A DNA stretch of 64,000 nt from Microbacterium sp. MYb72 (lineage in GTDB: Bacteria > Actinomycetota > Actinomycetes > Actinomycetales > Microbacteriaceae), in assembly GCF_002979415.1 (NCBI RefSeq), contig NZ_PCOT01000002.1:161623-225622 (forward strand), in the 5' to 3' direction. The position numbers and the translations under genes were made by a program. The first letter of the stretch is position 1. Each line of letters opens with the position of its first letter. This document shows, piece after piece, positions 7,896 through 16,572 of this stretch. The notes below the pieces were generated by a model. That model saw nothing but the letters and a program-made list of their open reading frames with translations, did not search any database and was not told the origin of the DNA.

Positions 7896-9025
7896 TGCTG
7901 TACCTGGATCACGCCGCCACCTCGCCGGTGCGACCGGAGGTGCTCGAGGCGATGCGCCCGTACCTGACCGGGGTCTTCGGCAATCCCTCGAGTCACCACA
8001 CGGTCGGCGAGGCCGCGGCGAGCGCGCTCGACGACGCCCGCCGACGCGTGGCGCGGGTGCTCGGGATGCGCGCGGGAGACGTCGTCTTCACGAGCGGCGG
8101 CACCGAGGCCAACAACCTCGCGGTCAAGGGGATCGTGCTCGCCTCCCCGCGGCGGCATCTGGTCGTCTCCCCCATAGAGCACGAATCGATCCTCGAGTCG
8201 GCCGACTACCTGCGCCGCTTCCACGGCATCGAGGTGACCTCGCCTGCCGTCGACTCGGCAGGGCGGATCACGCCGGATGCCGTCGCCGCCGTGCTCCGCG
8301 ACGACACCGCGCTGGTCGCTCTCGGCCACGCGAACAACGAGATCGGCACGGTGCAGGACGTCCTCGCGATCGCGGCCGTGGTCGACCAGGCCGGCGCCGT
8401 GCTGCACGTCGACGCCGTGCAGTCCGCCGGGTGGCTGCCGCTCGACGGTCTCGGTACGGGCTCCATCGCGATCGCCGGCCACAAGCTCGGCGCACCGAAG
8501 GGCATCGGAGCGCTGGCCGTGCGCGGACGGATCCCGCTGGAGCCGCTGCTGCACGGCGGCGGACAGGAGCGCGGGCGCCGCTCCGGCACCGAGAACGTCG
8601 CGAGCGCGGTAGCTCTGGCGACCGCCCTGGAACTCGCCGACGCGGAGCGCTCCGATGTCGCGGCCGGAGTCGGTGCATTCACGCAGCGCTTCATCGCCGG
8701 AGTGCTCGCCTCCGTTCCGCAGGCCGCTCTGACCGGCGACCCGGTGCACCGGCTTCCCGGCACCGCGAGCTTCACCTTCGCCGGGGTCAGCGGCGAGGCG
8801 GTGCTGCTGGAGCTGGAGCGCCGCGGAGTCGTGTCGTCGAGCGGTTCGGCCTGCGCCGCCGGAAGCGACGAACCCTCGCATGTGCTGCTGGCCTGCGGCA
8901 TCCCGCCCGAGGTGGCGCAGACCTCGGTGCGCTTCACGTTCGGGCGGGAGGCTCTCCCCGATGATGCCGCAGCGCAGCTCGCGGCTCTCGTCGCGGAGTC
9001 CGTGCGCTCCGTCGCCGATCGCTGA
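7895..9025 (+). CDS. NifS-like cysteine desulfurase of the NAD operon
   Basis: Class V PLP enzyme, 376 residues. It carries GGTEANN (68-74), the PLP lysine in AGHKLG (K197), the GRRSGTEN substrate loop, and the active cysteine in SSSGSACAAGS (C320), so it should mobilise sulfur from cysteine. The start overlaps the nadC stop. Linkage to nadA, whose product needs a [4Fe-4S] cluster, suggests it supplies or repairs that cluster, as in other nadABC-nifS clusters; general Fe-S or thiolation roles cannot be excluded. Confidence 0.9.
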   Translation: MLYLDHAATSPVRPEVLEAMRPYLTGVFGNPSSHHTVGEAAASALDDARRRVARVLGMRAGDVVFTSGGTEANNLAVKGIVLASPRRHLVVSPIEHESILESADYLRRFHGIEVTSPAVDSAGRITPDAVAAVLRDDTALVALGHANNEIGTVQDVLAIAAVVDQAGAVLHVDAVQSAGWLPLDGLGTGSIAIAGHKLGAPKGIGALAVRGRIPLEPLLHGGGQERGRRSGTENVASAVALATALELADAERSDVAAGVGAFTQRFIAGVLASVPQAALTGDPVHRLPGTASFTFAGVSGEAVLLELERRGVVSSSGSACAAGSDEPSHVLLACGIPPEVAQTSVRFTFGREALPDDAAAQLAALVAESVRSVADR

Positions 9026-9063
9026 GCCGCCTCCGGCGCATCCGCTCGCCATAGACTCGGCTG

Positions 9064-10011
9064 GTGACTGCATCCGCTCCGCTCGTGACCGTGATCGTCC
9101 CCGGGCGCGACATCGCCGCGTTCGCTCCGGCCGCTCTCGACTCCCTGCGTGCGCAGACGGAATCACGGTGGCGGGCGATCCTGATCGACGACGGATCGAC
9201 CGACGAGACCGCGGCGATCTTCGCCGATGCCGCCTCCTCAGACCCGCGATTCCGGATGCTCCGGCATGAGGCCTCTATCGGCCTCGGCGCCGCACGGAAC
9301 GTCGGGCTGTCCCTCGTCGACACCGAGTATCTCGGGTTCCTCGACGGTGACGACGAACTCGCCCCCACCGCCCTCGCGCGACTCACCGGCACCCTCGCGG
9401 AGACGGGGAGCGACTTCGCGGCCGCTGCCTACGTGCGCTCGCGCTTCGACGGCGAGCGCTACGTCGCCGGGCGCGTGCAGCCGTGGGTCGCCGCCGCGAC
9501 CGACCCCGCACGCCTCGGCACGACGATCGTCGAGCACCCGCGGGCGTCCGCGAACATCGTCGCCTGGTCGAAGGTGAGCCGTGCCGCGTTCTGGGCCGAT
9601 CTGCGCTTCCCCGAGGGCGTCGCCTACGAGGATCAGATCGTCGCGCAGCAGATGTACACGCGCGCCCGTGCCTTCGACGTGATCCCTGACACCGTCGTGC
9701 GCTGGCGGCTCCGCGCCGACGGCACCTCGATCACGCAGGGAAAGGCGCAGCTGCCCGTCCTGCTCGACTACCTCACCGCGCTGCGCGGGGGCATCCGGGT
9801 TCTGCGCGATGCCGGGGCCCACGCCGCGGTCACGGCTAGACTCGAGCTCATCCTCACCATGGACGTGCCGCCGCTCCAGGAGATCGCCGGCACCCATCCG
9901 GACCCCGCATACGCTGCGGCGGTCTCGGCGTTCATCGCCGAACTGCGGTCACTGCCCGAGTTCGCAGACGCCCACCCCGACCCCGACCTCGTCGCCGCGC
10001 TCGCCTGGTGA
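9064..10011 (+). CDS. Glycosyltransferase family 2 protein
   Basis: GT-A fold sugar transferase of 315 residues. The N-terminus reads TVIVPGRD, then LIDDGSTDET and FLDGDDEL: the nucleotide-sugar binding aspartate and a D-x-D-type metal site. No membrane anchor is visible. The start is GTG at 9064, exactly 6 nt after a TAGACT -10 hexamer (9052-9057), so the message is probably leaderless. Donor and acceptor are unknown, and no cell-wall glycan cluster surrounds it. Confidence 0.85.
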   Translation: MTASAPLVTVIVPGRDIAAFAPAALDSLRAQTESRWRAILIDDGSTDETAAIFADAASSDPRFRMLRHEASIGLGAARNVGLSLVDTEYLGFLDGDDELAPTALARLTGTLAETGSDFAAAAYVRSRFDGERYVAGRVQPWVAAATDPARLGTTIVEHPRASANIVAWSKVSRAAFWADLRFPEGVAYEDQIVAQQMYTRARAFDVIPDTVVRWRLRADGTSITQGKAQLPVLLDYLTALRGGIRVLRDAGAHAAVTARLELILTMDVPPLQEIAGTHPDPAYAAAVSAFIAELRSLPEFADAHPDPDLVAALAW

Positions 10012-10052
10012 CGCCGGTCCACCTCGGGAAGCCGCAGACCGTCACTCCTCGT

Positions 10053-10080
10053 GCGGCGTGTCACTCCGTGGACACGCCGC
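10053..10080. terminator. Perfect GC-rich hairpin between glycosyltransferase and SDR genes
   Basis: Ten-base-pair perfect inverted repeat (10053-10062 and 10071-10080) with an 8-nt loop, 42 nt after the glycosyltransferase stop. It lacks a T-tract, as many actinobacterial terminators do. It could equally be an operator for the SDR gene 43 nt downstream. Confidence 0.5.
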
Positions 10081-10122
10081 CCAGCCGCTGAACGATCCGC
10101 GTCTTCCCACCTCAGGAGACAC

Positions 10123-10896
10123 ATGAACACCTATCTCGACTCCCTCTTCGGCCTCGACGGCCGCACCGCCATCGTCACCGGCGGCAGCTCCGGCATCGGC
10201 CGGGGCATCGCCACCGCGCTCGCTGGAGCGGGTGCCGCGACCGTCATCGTGGCCCGCGGGGCCGACCGCGTCGAGCAGACCGTGCGCGAGCTCACCGACG
10301 CCGGCGGCCGCGCCGTCGGCGTGGTCGGCGATCTGAGCACTCGCGCCGGCATCCGCGCGGTCGCCGAGGCCGCCGCCGAGCCCTTCGGCGAACCGGACAT
10401 CCTCGTGAACTCCGCGGGGATCAACATCCGTCCGGCCTTCGCCGACATCACCGAGGACGACTGGGACGCGACCATGACCGTGAACGCCCTCGCTCCGTTC
10501 CTGCTCGGCCAGCGCTACGGGGTCGGCATGGCCGAGCGCGGCTACGGACGACTCATCCACATCAGCTCGCAGCAGGCGCATCGCGCCTTCGTCGGCAGCG
10601 GCATCTACGGCGTCTCCAAGGGGGCTGTGGAGTCGCTCATGCGCTCGGAGGCGGAGGCGTGGGGCGGGACCGGGGTCACCAGCAACACCCTCGTGCCCGG
10701 TTTCGTGCTCACGCCCCTCAACGCGCGGCTGCAGGAGGACCCCGTGCAGATCGCCGCCCTCGCATCGCGGACCATGATCGGCCGCAACGGCCTCCCCTCC
10801 GACTTCGCGGCGGCGGCGGTCTTCCTCGCCGGCGCGGGTTCGGCCTATGTCACCGGGCACTCGCTGTTCGTCGACGGCGGTCTCTCGGTGCACTGA
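10123..10896 (+). CDS. Short-chain dehydrogenase/reductase
   Basis: Rossmann-fold NAD(P)-dependent oxidoreductase of 257 residues. It shows the cofactor motif GGSSGIGRGIA (about 21-31), NSAGIN, the catalytic serines of HISSQQAH and the YGVSKGAVE active-site Tyr/Lys pair. The C-terminus (VTGHSLFVDGGLSVH) is typical of the gluconate 5-dehydrogenase/3-ketoacyl reductase-like group. AGGAG 5 nt before the ATG fixes the start. The substrate is not predictable; the neighbours are unrelated. Confidence 0.88.
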   Translation: MNTYLDSLFGLDGRTAIVTGGSSGIGRGIATALAGAGAATVIVARGADRVEQTVRELTDAGGRAVGVVGDLSTRAGIRAVAEAAAEPFGEPDILVNSAGINIRPAFADITEDDWDATMTVNALAPFLLGQRYGVGMAERGYGRLIHISSQQAHRAFVGSGIYGVSKGAVESLMRSEAEAWGGTGVTSNTLVPGFVLTPLNARLQEDPVQIAALASRTMIGRNGLPSDFAAAAVFLAGAGSAYVTGHSLFVDGGLSVH

Positions 10897-10902
10897 GCGC
10901 CG

Positions 10903-12957
10903 CTACGCCTCGTTCGGATACACCCGCTCCTCGGCGATCGTCGCGTCGAGGAGCGGGACCGGAGAGGTGAGCGCCGCGACGGCATCCTCCCCCGCAGAAT
11001 CCGCAGGCGCCCTGTCTGCACGACGATCGGCGAACGCGGCGGCGAGCCCTCCGGTGACGGACTGCTCGACCTCCGTCTCGGTGTCGAGCACCAGCGAGGC
11101 GGCGACCTGCTGCGCAGCGAGCTCGGCGTACAGCCCGCCTTGGGCGAGCAGCTCTGCGTGGGTGCCGGACTCCACGATGCGCCCCGCCTCGAGCACGTGG
11201 ATGACGTCGGCGCCCATCACCGTCGACAGCCGGTGGGCGATCGTGAGCGTGGTGCGGCCCTTGGCCGCTTCGTCGAGAGCCTCCTGCACGACGCGCTCCG
11301 ACACCGTGTCGAGCGCCGAGGTCGCCTCGTCGAGCAGGAGCACCGGCGGATCCTTCAGCAGCACCCTGGCGATGGCGATGCGCTGCTTCTCGCCGCCGGA
11401 GAGCCGGTACCCGCGCTCGCCGACGATCGTGTCGTAGCCGTTCTCGAAGCCGGAGATGATGTGGTGGATGTTGGCCGCTGTGCACGCCGCGACGAGCTCG
11501 TCCTCCGTGGCGTCGGGCTTCGCGTAGAGCAGGTTCTCGCGGATCGTCGCGTGGAACAGGTAGGTCTCCTGCGAGACGATGCCCACCTGGTCGATGATCG
11601 ACTCCTGCGTCAGGGTTCGGACATCGGCTCCGGCGAACAGCACGGCGCCGCCGTGCGCCTCATACAGCCGCGGTGCGAGGTACAGGATCGTGGTCTTGCC
11701 CGCACCGGACGGGCCGACGAAGGCGACGTGCTTTCCCGGCTCGGCGACGAAGGACACGCCCTGAAGCGTCGGACGCGCATCGGGGGCGGCATCCGGATAG
11801 CGGAAGACGACGTCGGCGAACTCGATCCGGCCCCGAGGCCCTGGGGCCTCGGCGACCGTGATCGCCCCCGGAGCATCCTGGATCTCGGGCACGAGGTCGA
11901 GGTACTCGAAGATGCGCGCGAAGAGTGCGGACGAGGTCTGCAGATCGAGGGAGACCCGCATGAGCCCCATCAGCGGCATCAGCAGGCGCGCCTGCACTGT
12001 GGTGAACGCCACGACCGTTCCGGCGGTGATCGCACCGGTGCCCCCGGCGATCAGATAGCCCGAGACGAGGTAGATGATCGCCGGGACCGATGACATCAGC
12101 ACCTGGACGACCGCGAAGAAGCCCTGACCGCTCATCGCCCGTCGCACCTGCAGCATCACCTGGTTGCGGTTCTCGGCCTGATAGCGGGCGGACTCGGTGC
12201 GCTGCCTGTTGAAGGACTTGGAGAGGAGGATCCCCGAGACGCTCAGCGTCTCCTGCGTGATCGAGGTGAGCTCCGACAGCGACTCCTGCGTCTCGCCCGC
12301 GATGCGCGCCCGCAGCTGGCCGACGCGGCGCTGGACCAGGATGAGGAACGGCATCATCACGACGGCGATGAGCGTCAGCCGCCAGTCGATGAGGATCATG
12401 GCGACGAGGGACGCCACGACCGTCACCGTGTTGCCGAGGATGCTGGTGACGGTGTTCGTCAGCACTCCGGAGACGCCGCCGACGTCGTTCTGCAGCCGCG
12501 ACTGGATCACGCCCGTCTTGGTGCGCGTGAAGAACCCGAGCTCCATCGCCTGCAGGTGCTCGAACAGCTTCTCCCGCAGATCGCCGGTCACGCTGTTGCC
12601 GACGGTCGACGTCAGCCACGTCTGCGCGACGCCGAGCACCGCCGACAGCAGGAACAGCCCGATCGTCGCGAGCACGAGCCACAGCAGCAGATCGAGCTGC
12701 GGTCCCCCGCCGGACACCGGGAACAGCGCGTCGTCGAAGATCCGCTGCACGAGGAGCGGAGGGACGACGGCGATGGCGGCGCCGACGATCACGAGCGAGG
12801 CCGTGAAGCCGATGCGCCAGAGGTAGGGGTGGAAGAGGGCGATCACCCGCGAGCCGAGCCCCTCGATGCGCGGAGCGGCGGCGTTGATGCGCCGCTGCGC
12901 CGCCGCGTCGACCCCGTGGAATCCGCCGCGCGGACCGCCGCCCATGCCCATGCTCAT
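10903..12957 (-). CDS. ABC exporter, fused permease-ATPase
   Basis: Half-transporter of 684 residues: N-terminal transmembrane domain with six segments (about 40-330) and a C-terminal ATPase with Walker A GPSGAGKTT, signature LSGGEKQR and Walker B VLLLDEATSALD. It probably dimerises; the type covers lipid, peptide and drug export and I cannot tell which. A glycine/methionine-rich N-terminus precedes the fold. The ATG at 12957 lies 6 nt after TACGCT (12964-12969 on the opposite strand), suggesting leaderless expression. It ends 6 nt from the convergent SDR gene. Confidence 0.9.
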   Translation of the reverse strand: MSMGMGGGPRGGFHGVDAAAQRRINAAAPRIEGLGSRVIALFHPYLWRIGFTASLVIVGAAIAVVPPLLVQRIFDDALFPVSGGGPQLDLLLWLVLATIGLFLLSAVLGVAQTWLTSTVGNSVTGDLREKLFEHLQAMELGFFTRTKTGVIQSRLQNDVGGVSGVLTNTVTSILGNTVTVVASLVAMILIDWRLTLIAVVMMPFLILVQRRVGQLRARIAGETQESLSELTSITQETLSVSGILLSKSFNRQRTESARYQAENRNQVMLQVRRAMSGQGFFAVVQVLMSSVPAIIYLVSGYLIAGGTGAITAGTVVAFTTVQARLLMPLMGLMRVSLDLQTSSALFARIFEYLDLVPEIQDAPGAITVAEAPGPRGRIEFADVVFRYPDAAPDARPTLQGVSFVAEPGKHVAFVGPSGAGKTTILYLAPRLYEAHGGAVLFAGADVRTLTQESIIDQVGIVSQETYLFHATIRENLLYAKPDATEDELVAACTAANIHHIISGFENGYDTIVGERGYRLSGGEKQRIAIARVLLKDPPVLLLDEATSALDTVSERVVQEALDEAAKGRTTLTIAHRLSTVMGADVIHVLEAGRIVESGTHAELLAQGGLYAELAAQQVAASLVLDTETEVEQSVTGGLAAAFADRRADRAPADSAGEDAVAALTSPVPLLDATIAEERVYPNEA

Positions 12958-13114
12958 CACGCCAGCGTACCCAGCCCCGCCGACACCGGCTCCGCATCCG
13001 CTGAGGGCGGATTCCTGTGAGTTCGGAATGAAATGTCCGAGGCAGCCGTTACGCTGAGTGACTCTCGTGCACTCGCACGCATCCCCTTACCTCGATGCCT
13101 TCTGGAGGCCGCCC

Positions 13115-14593
13115 ATGTCTGCCGTCGATACCGGCTCCATCTCGACGACCCCGGCCCCCTCGACAGGCCTGATCCCGCGCAGGGACATGCGCGTGATCTG
13201 GGTCCTGCTGACGGCCGCGTTCGTCACGATCCTCAACGAGACCACGATGGGCATGGCGATCCCGCATCTCATCGACGACCTCGGGATCACCCCGATCGCC
13301 GCACAGTGGGTCACCAGCGCCTTCATGCTGACGATGGCCGTCGTCATCCCGACGACCGGTTTCCTGCTGCAGCGCTTCACGACCCGTCAGGTGTTCCTGG
13401 CCGCCCTCGCGCTGTTCTCCGCCGGCACCCTGCTCGCCGCGTTCGCGCTGGGGTTCGAGATGCTGCTGGTCGCCCGTGTGGTGCAGGCGGGCGGCACCGC
13501 GATGATGATGCCGCTGCTCATGACCACGATGATGAACCTCGTGCCGAACGAGTCCCGCGGCCGCATGATGGGCCGCGTGAGCATCGTGATCTCGCTGGCT
13601 CCGTCGATCGGTCCGACGATGTCGGGCTTCCTTCTCGACCACTTCGGCTGGCGCTCGATCTTCGTCGTCGTGCTGCCGATCGCACTGGTCGCGATGTTCG
13701 TCGGATGGCGTTGGCTGACCAACGTCGGCGAGACGACGAACGCTCCGCTGGATGTGCTCTCGATCATCCTGTCGGCCTTCGGCTTCGGCGGCATCGTCTA
13801 CGGTCTCAGCCAGATCGGCGCCCTCAGCGAAGGCGGAGCCAACCCGGCGCCGCTGGTGATCGCCCTGGTCGTCGGCGTCATCGCACTGGGTGCGTTCCTG
13901 TGGCGTCAGGTGATCCTGCAGCGCAAGGACGACGCGCTGCTCGATCTGCGCGTCTTCCGCTCGCTCGGCTTCTCGCTGTCCATGGCGCAGATGTTCCTGC
14001 TCTCGCTGGCGTTCTTCGGAACCATCACGCTCGTCCCGCTCTACCTGCAGAAGGCGCTCATGCTGCCGACCACCGAGGCCGGCCTCATCATCCTCCCCGG
14101 CGCCCTGGCGATGGGCCTGCTCGGACCGATCATCGGCCGCATCTACGACGCGCGCGGCACGCGGATCCTGCTGATCCCCGGTGCGATCCTCGCCGCGGCG
14201 ACGCTGTGGTTCTACACGACCCTCAGCACGACCACGCCGGTGTGGGTGGTGCTGCTCTCGCAGATCACGCTGTCGATCGGTCTCGCACTGTCGTTCACTC
14301 CGCTGTTCACGGCGTCCCTCGCCTCACTCACGCCGAAGTTCTACTCCTACGGGAGCGCCGTGATCGGCACCGTGCAGCAGGTCGCCGGCGCCGCGGGCAT
14401 CGCAGTCATGGTCGCGGTGTACACCGTGGTCATGAACGCGAACGGCGGATCCGATGACCCGGCGGCTGTCGCCTCCGGGTCGCAGGTCGCATTCCTCATC
14501 GGCGCGGTCATCGCCACACTCACCGTGGTGGGCGCGTTCTTCATCCGCAAGCCGGAAGACGACGGCAGCACCCCGCAGCACGCCGGACACTGA
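13115..14593 (+). CDS. MFS multidrug efflux transporter (DHA2, 14 TM)
   Basis: 492-residue proton-coupled exporter with about 14 hydrophobic segments, motif C-like APSIGPTMSGFLL and the DHA2-type N-terminus NETTMGMAIPHL. The ATG at 13115 has GGAGG 6 nt upstream (13104-13108) and is preferred over the in-frame GTG at 13058. Divergent from the ABC exporter, sharing about 160 nt of promoter DNA; TACGCT at 13050-13055 is a possible -10. The exported drug is unknown. Confidence 0.88.
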   Translation: MSAVDTGSISTTPAPSTGLIPRRDMRVIWVLLTAAFVTILNETTMGMAIPHLIDDLGITPIAAQWVTSAFMLTMAVVIPTTGFLLQRFTTRQVFLAALALFSAGTLLAAFALGFEMLLVARVVQAGGTAMMMPLLMTTMMNLVPNESRGRMMGRVSIVISLAPSIGPTMSGFLLDHFGWRSIFVVVLPIALVAMFVGWRWLTNVGETTNAPLDVLSIILSAFGFGGIVYGLSQIGALSEGGANPAPLVIALVVGVIALGAFLWRQVILQRKDDALLDLRVFRSLGFSLSMAQMFLLSLAFFGTITLVPLYLQKALMLPTTEAGLIILPGALAMGLLGPIIGRIYDARGTRILLIPGAILAAATLWFYTTLSTTTPVWVVLLSQITLSIGLALSFTPLFTASLASLTPKFYSYGSAVIGTVQQVAGAAGIAVMVAVYTVVMNANGGSDDPAAVASGSQVAFLIGAVIATLTVVGAFFIRKPEDDGSTPQHAGH

Positions 14594-14611
14594 CCGGCGA
14601 GGCGTCTGCCG

Positions 14612-14767
14612 CTACTCGGCCTTCTCGACAGGGGGCGCCGGGAAGTGGCAGACGCCGCCGCTGCAGTAACCCGCGGCGTCGTCGCCGAGCAGGTTGAGGG
14701 TACCGAGAAGAGAGTGGAGCGTCTCAGGCGCATCCGCGCCGACGCCGTCCCCCTGTGTCTTCGTCAT
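14612..14767 (-). CDS. Small conserved-looking protein with CX4C motif
   Basis: 51-residue protein, function unrecognised. The N-terminal half is acidic and hydrophilic; the C-terminal half has LHSLLGTLNLLGDDAAG followed by GYCSGGVCHF, two cysteines four residues apart, then a short proline/glutamate tail. The ATG at 14767 follows TACCAT by exactly 6 nt (minus strand), the same leaderless arrangement as many neighbours, which supports expression. The CX4C pair could bind metal or form a disulfide. Confidence 0.6.
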   Translation of the reverse strand: MTKTQGDGVGADAPETLHSLLGTLNLLGDDAAGYCSGGVCHFPAPPVEKAE

Positions 14768-14909
14768 CCTTCGATGGTACGCCTGCTGCGCGGGGATGGC
14801 TCCGTCTTCGACGCCCCTCCGCACTGAATCGGAGCACACGACGCGCCCGGGACGAGGAGGCGACGAGACCGACAGCGGATCGACAGGGCCCACCCCCTAC
14901 GGTTGAGGG

Positions 14910-15494
14910 ATGCTCAGGTCACTCGTCGCCCGCCTCTTCTGGGTGTTCAGCCGCTGGACGCTCGCCTCGGAGCCGGCGCCGACACGGCCCACCGTGCTCA
15001 TCGGTGCTCCGCACACCTCCAACTGGGACTTCGTGCTGATGCTCGCCATCGCGTGGCGCCTCGGCATCGACGTGCACTGGCTGGGCAAGAAGAGCCTCTT
15101 CCGCGGCTGGCGAGGGCCGATGATGCGTGGGATCGGCGGCATCCCCGTCGACCGGGCCGATCCTGCGAGGGTCGTGAACGACGTGGTGAGCCAGGTCAAC
15201 GACGGCGCCGTCTTCGGGCTCGTCGTCACCCCGGACGGGACCCGCGGCGGCAACGAGTACTGGAAGAGCGGCTTCTACCGCATCGCCGTCCAGACGGGGA
15301 TGCCGGTCACGCTCGGCTTCGTCGACCGCACGACGATGACCACGGGGCTGGGCCCGACGATCGACCTCACCGGAGACGTCGCCGCCGACATGGACCGCAT
15401 CCGCGCGTTCTACGCCGACAAGGCAGGGGTCCGCCCGGAGCGCCGCACCGAGCCACGGCTGCGCGAAGAGGGCTCCGCGCCCACGACGCTCTAG
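14910..15494 (+). CDS. Putative lysophospholipid acyltransferase (PlsC-like)
   Basis: 194 residues with HTSNWD near residue 32 (the HX4D acyltransferase motif) and PDGTRGG near 108, as in the second conserved block of 1-acylglycerol-phosphate acyltransferases. It is short and has only one weak N-terminal hydrophobic segment. TACGGT at 14898-14903 lies 6 nt before the ATG, so it is probably leaderless. It may acylate a phospholipid precursor; the exact acceptor is unknown. Confidence 0.75.
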   Translation: MLRSLVARLFWVFSRWTLASEPAPTRPTVLIGAPHTSNWDFVLMLAIAWRLGIDVHWLGKKSLFRGWRGPMMRGIGGIPVDRADPARVVNDVVSQVNDGAVFGLVVTPDGTRGGNEYWKSGFYRIAVQTGMPVTLGFVDRTTMTTGLGPTIDLTGDVAADMDRIRAFYADKAGVRPERRTEPRLREEGSAPTTL

Positions 15495-15527
15495 ACGGCT
15501 CACTGCGCGCCCCGCGAGACTGGGGTC

Positions 15528-16022
15528 ATGAGCACTGATCCCGAGGTGGACGACCTCGCCGACGGACGCGACGAGACACCCAACGAGCGCGCCGATCGCA
15601 ACTGGGACGAGCTGATGCAGGAGCTGCGGGTCATGCAGACCGGCACGCAGATCCTCACCGGCTTCCTGCTCGCCGTCGCGTTCCAGCAGCGCTTCACCGA
15701 GATGGACGCCGCACAGCACGTGCTGTACATCGTGCTCGTCGCCCTCGCCGCCGTCGCGACCCTGCTCTCGCTGACCCCGGTCGGCATGCATCGCGCCCTG
15801 TTCGGCCGGAGGCGCAAGCCCGAGCTCGTGCGGATCGCCGCGCGCATCGTGACTCTCGACCTCTTCGTGATCGGTCTCCTCACCGTGGGCGTGACGACGC
15901 TGATCGTCGACTTCACCGTCGGCAGGTCGGCCGGTGCGCTCACCCTCGTCTGCTCCGTGGTGCTCGTCGGAGCGCTGTGGGCGGGGCTGTGGCGGATGCT
16001 CGCCGCTCGTCGGGCGGGCTGA
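15528..16022 (+). CDS. DUF6328-type membrane protein
   Basis: 164 residues: a charged N-terminus containing ERADRNWDELMQELRV, then four hydrophobic segments (about 40-60, 72-92, 108-130, 134-156). The combination of the amphipathic RxxELRVMQTGTQIL start with four helices matches DUF6328 as I remember it. No catalytic motif is seen. The function is unknown. It stands alone, 33 nt after the acyltransferase gene. Confidence 0.7.
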   Translation: MSTDPEVDDLADGRDETPNERADRNWDELMQELRVMQTGTQILTGFLLAVAFQQRFTEMDAAQHVLYIVLVALAAVATLLSLTPVGMHRALFGRRRKPELVRIAARIVTLDLFVIGLLTVGVTTLIVDFTVGRSAGALTLVCSVVLVGALWAGLWRMLAARRAG

Positions 16023-16136
16023 GGTGTGAGGGCCCTCCGAATCGGCGGTCGAGGGTTGCGGCATCCCTTCGGGTGAGGAAGCGTGGCCCGGACATGTCGT
16101 GACCTCGGCATGCCCCAACCGGAAAGGAGAGCACCC

Positions 16137-16433
16137 ATGCTCACCCTCACCGACAACGCCACCGCGATCGTGACGACCCTGGTCAGCCGTCAGAGCGACG
16201 CGGCCGATGCGGGTCTCCGCATCCGCTCCACCGCCTCCGAGACGGCGGGCGGCGCGCGACTGGCCGTGCAGGTCACCGCGCATCCAGAGCCCAGCGATCA
16301 CGTCCTCGAGGCGTCCGGGGTGCGACTCTTCATCGACGAGCCCGCGTCGGCGGTGCTCGATGACAAGATCCTCGATGCGGGAGTCGACGAGGCGGGATCC
16401 GTCTCGTTCACGGTGCTCCCCCAGACCGTCTGA
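16137..16433 (+). CDS. HesB/IscA-like protein lacking cysteines
   Basis: 98 residues with the A-type Fe-S carrier layout: MLTLTDNATAIVTTLV, the GLRIRS strand, FIDEPASAVLDDKILD and a C-terminal strand. IscA/HesB proteins bind iron-sulfur through three cysteines; this sequence contains none. It therefore cannot carry a cluster in the usual way. AAGGAG 7 nt before the ATG at 16137 fixes the start. Homologs are often labelled Fe-S assembly or adhesin, but here the fold seems kept and the chemistry lost. Confidence 0.7.
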   Translation: MLTLTDNATAIVTTLVSRQSDAADAGLRIRSTASETAGGARLAVQVTAHPEPSDHVLEASGVRLFIDEPASAVLDDKILDAGVDEAGSVSFTVLPQTV

Positions 16434-16450
16434 CCTCGCGGTCGGAACAG

Positions 16451-16482
16451 CGGATGCCGCGCCCCCCGGGTCGCGGCATCCG
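16451..16482 (+). terminator. Terminator hairpin after HesB-like gene
   Basis: Eleven-base-pair perfect stem (CGGATGCCGCG, 16451-16461, and its complement at 16472-16482) with a 10-nt C/G-rich loop, 18 nt after the stop. It lacks a T-tract. It probably serves the plus-strand HesB-like gene. Confidence 0.7.
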
Positions 16483-16572
16483 TGCTGTCCGGCGCCGGGT
16501 GGAACGGTGCCGGTCAGATCACGACGTCGATCCGGAGCGGCGTCCGACGTGGTGCGGGGCGGCTGATCCGGA

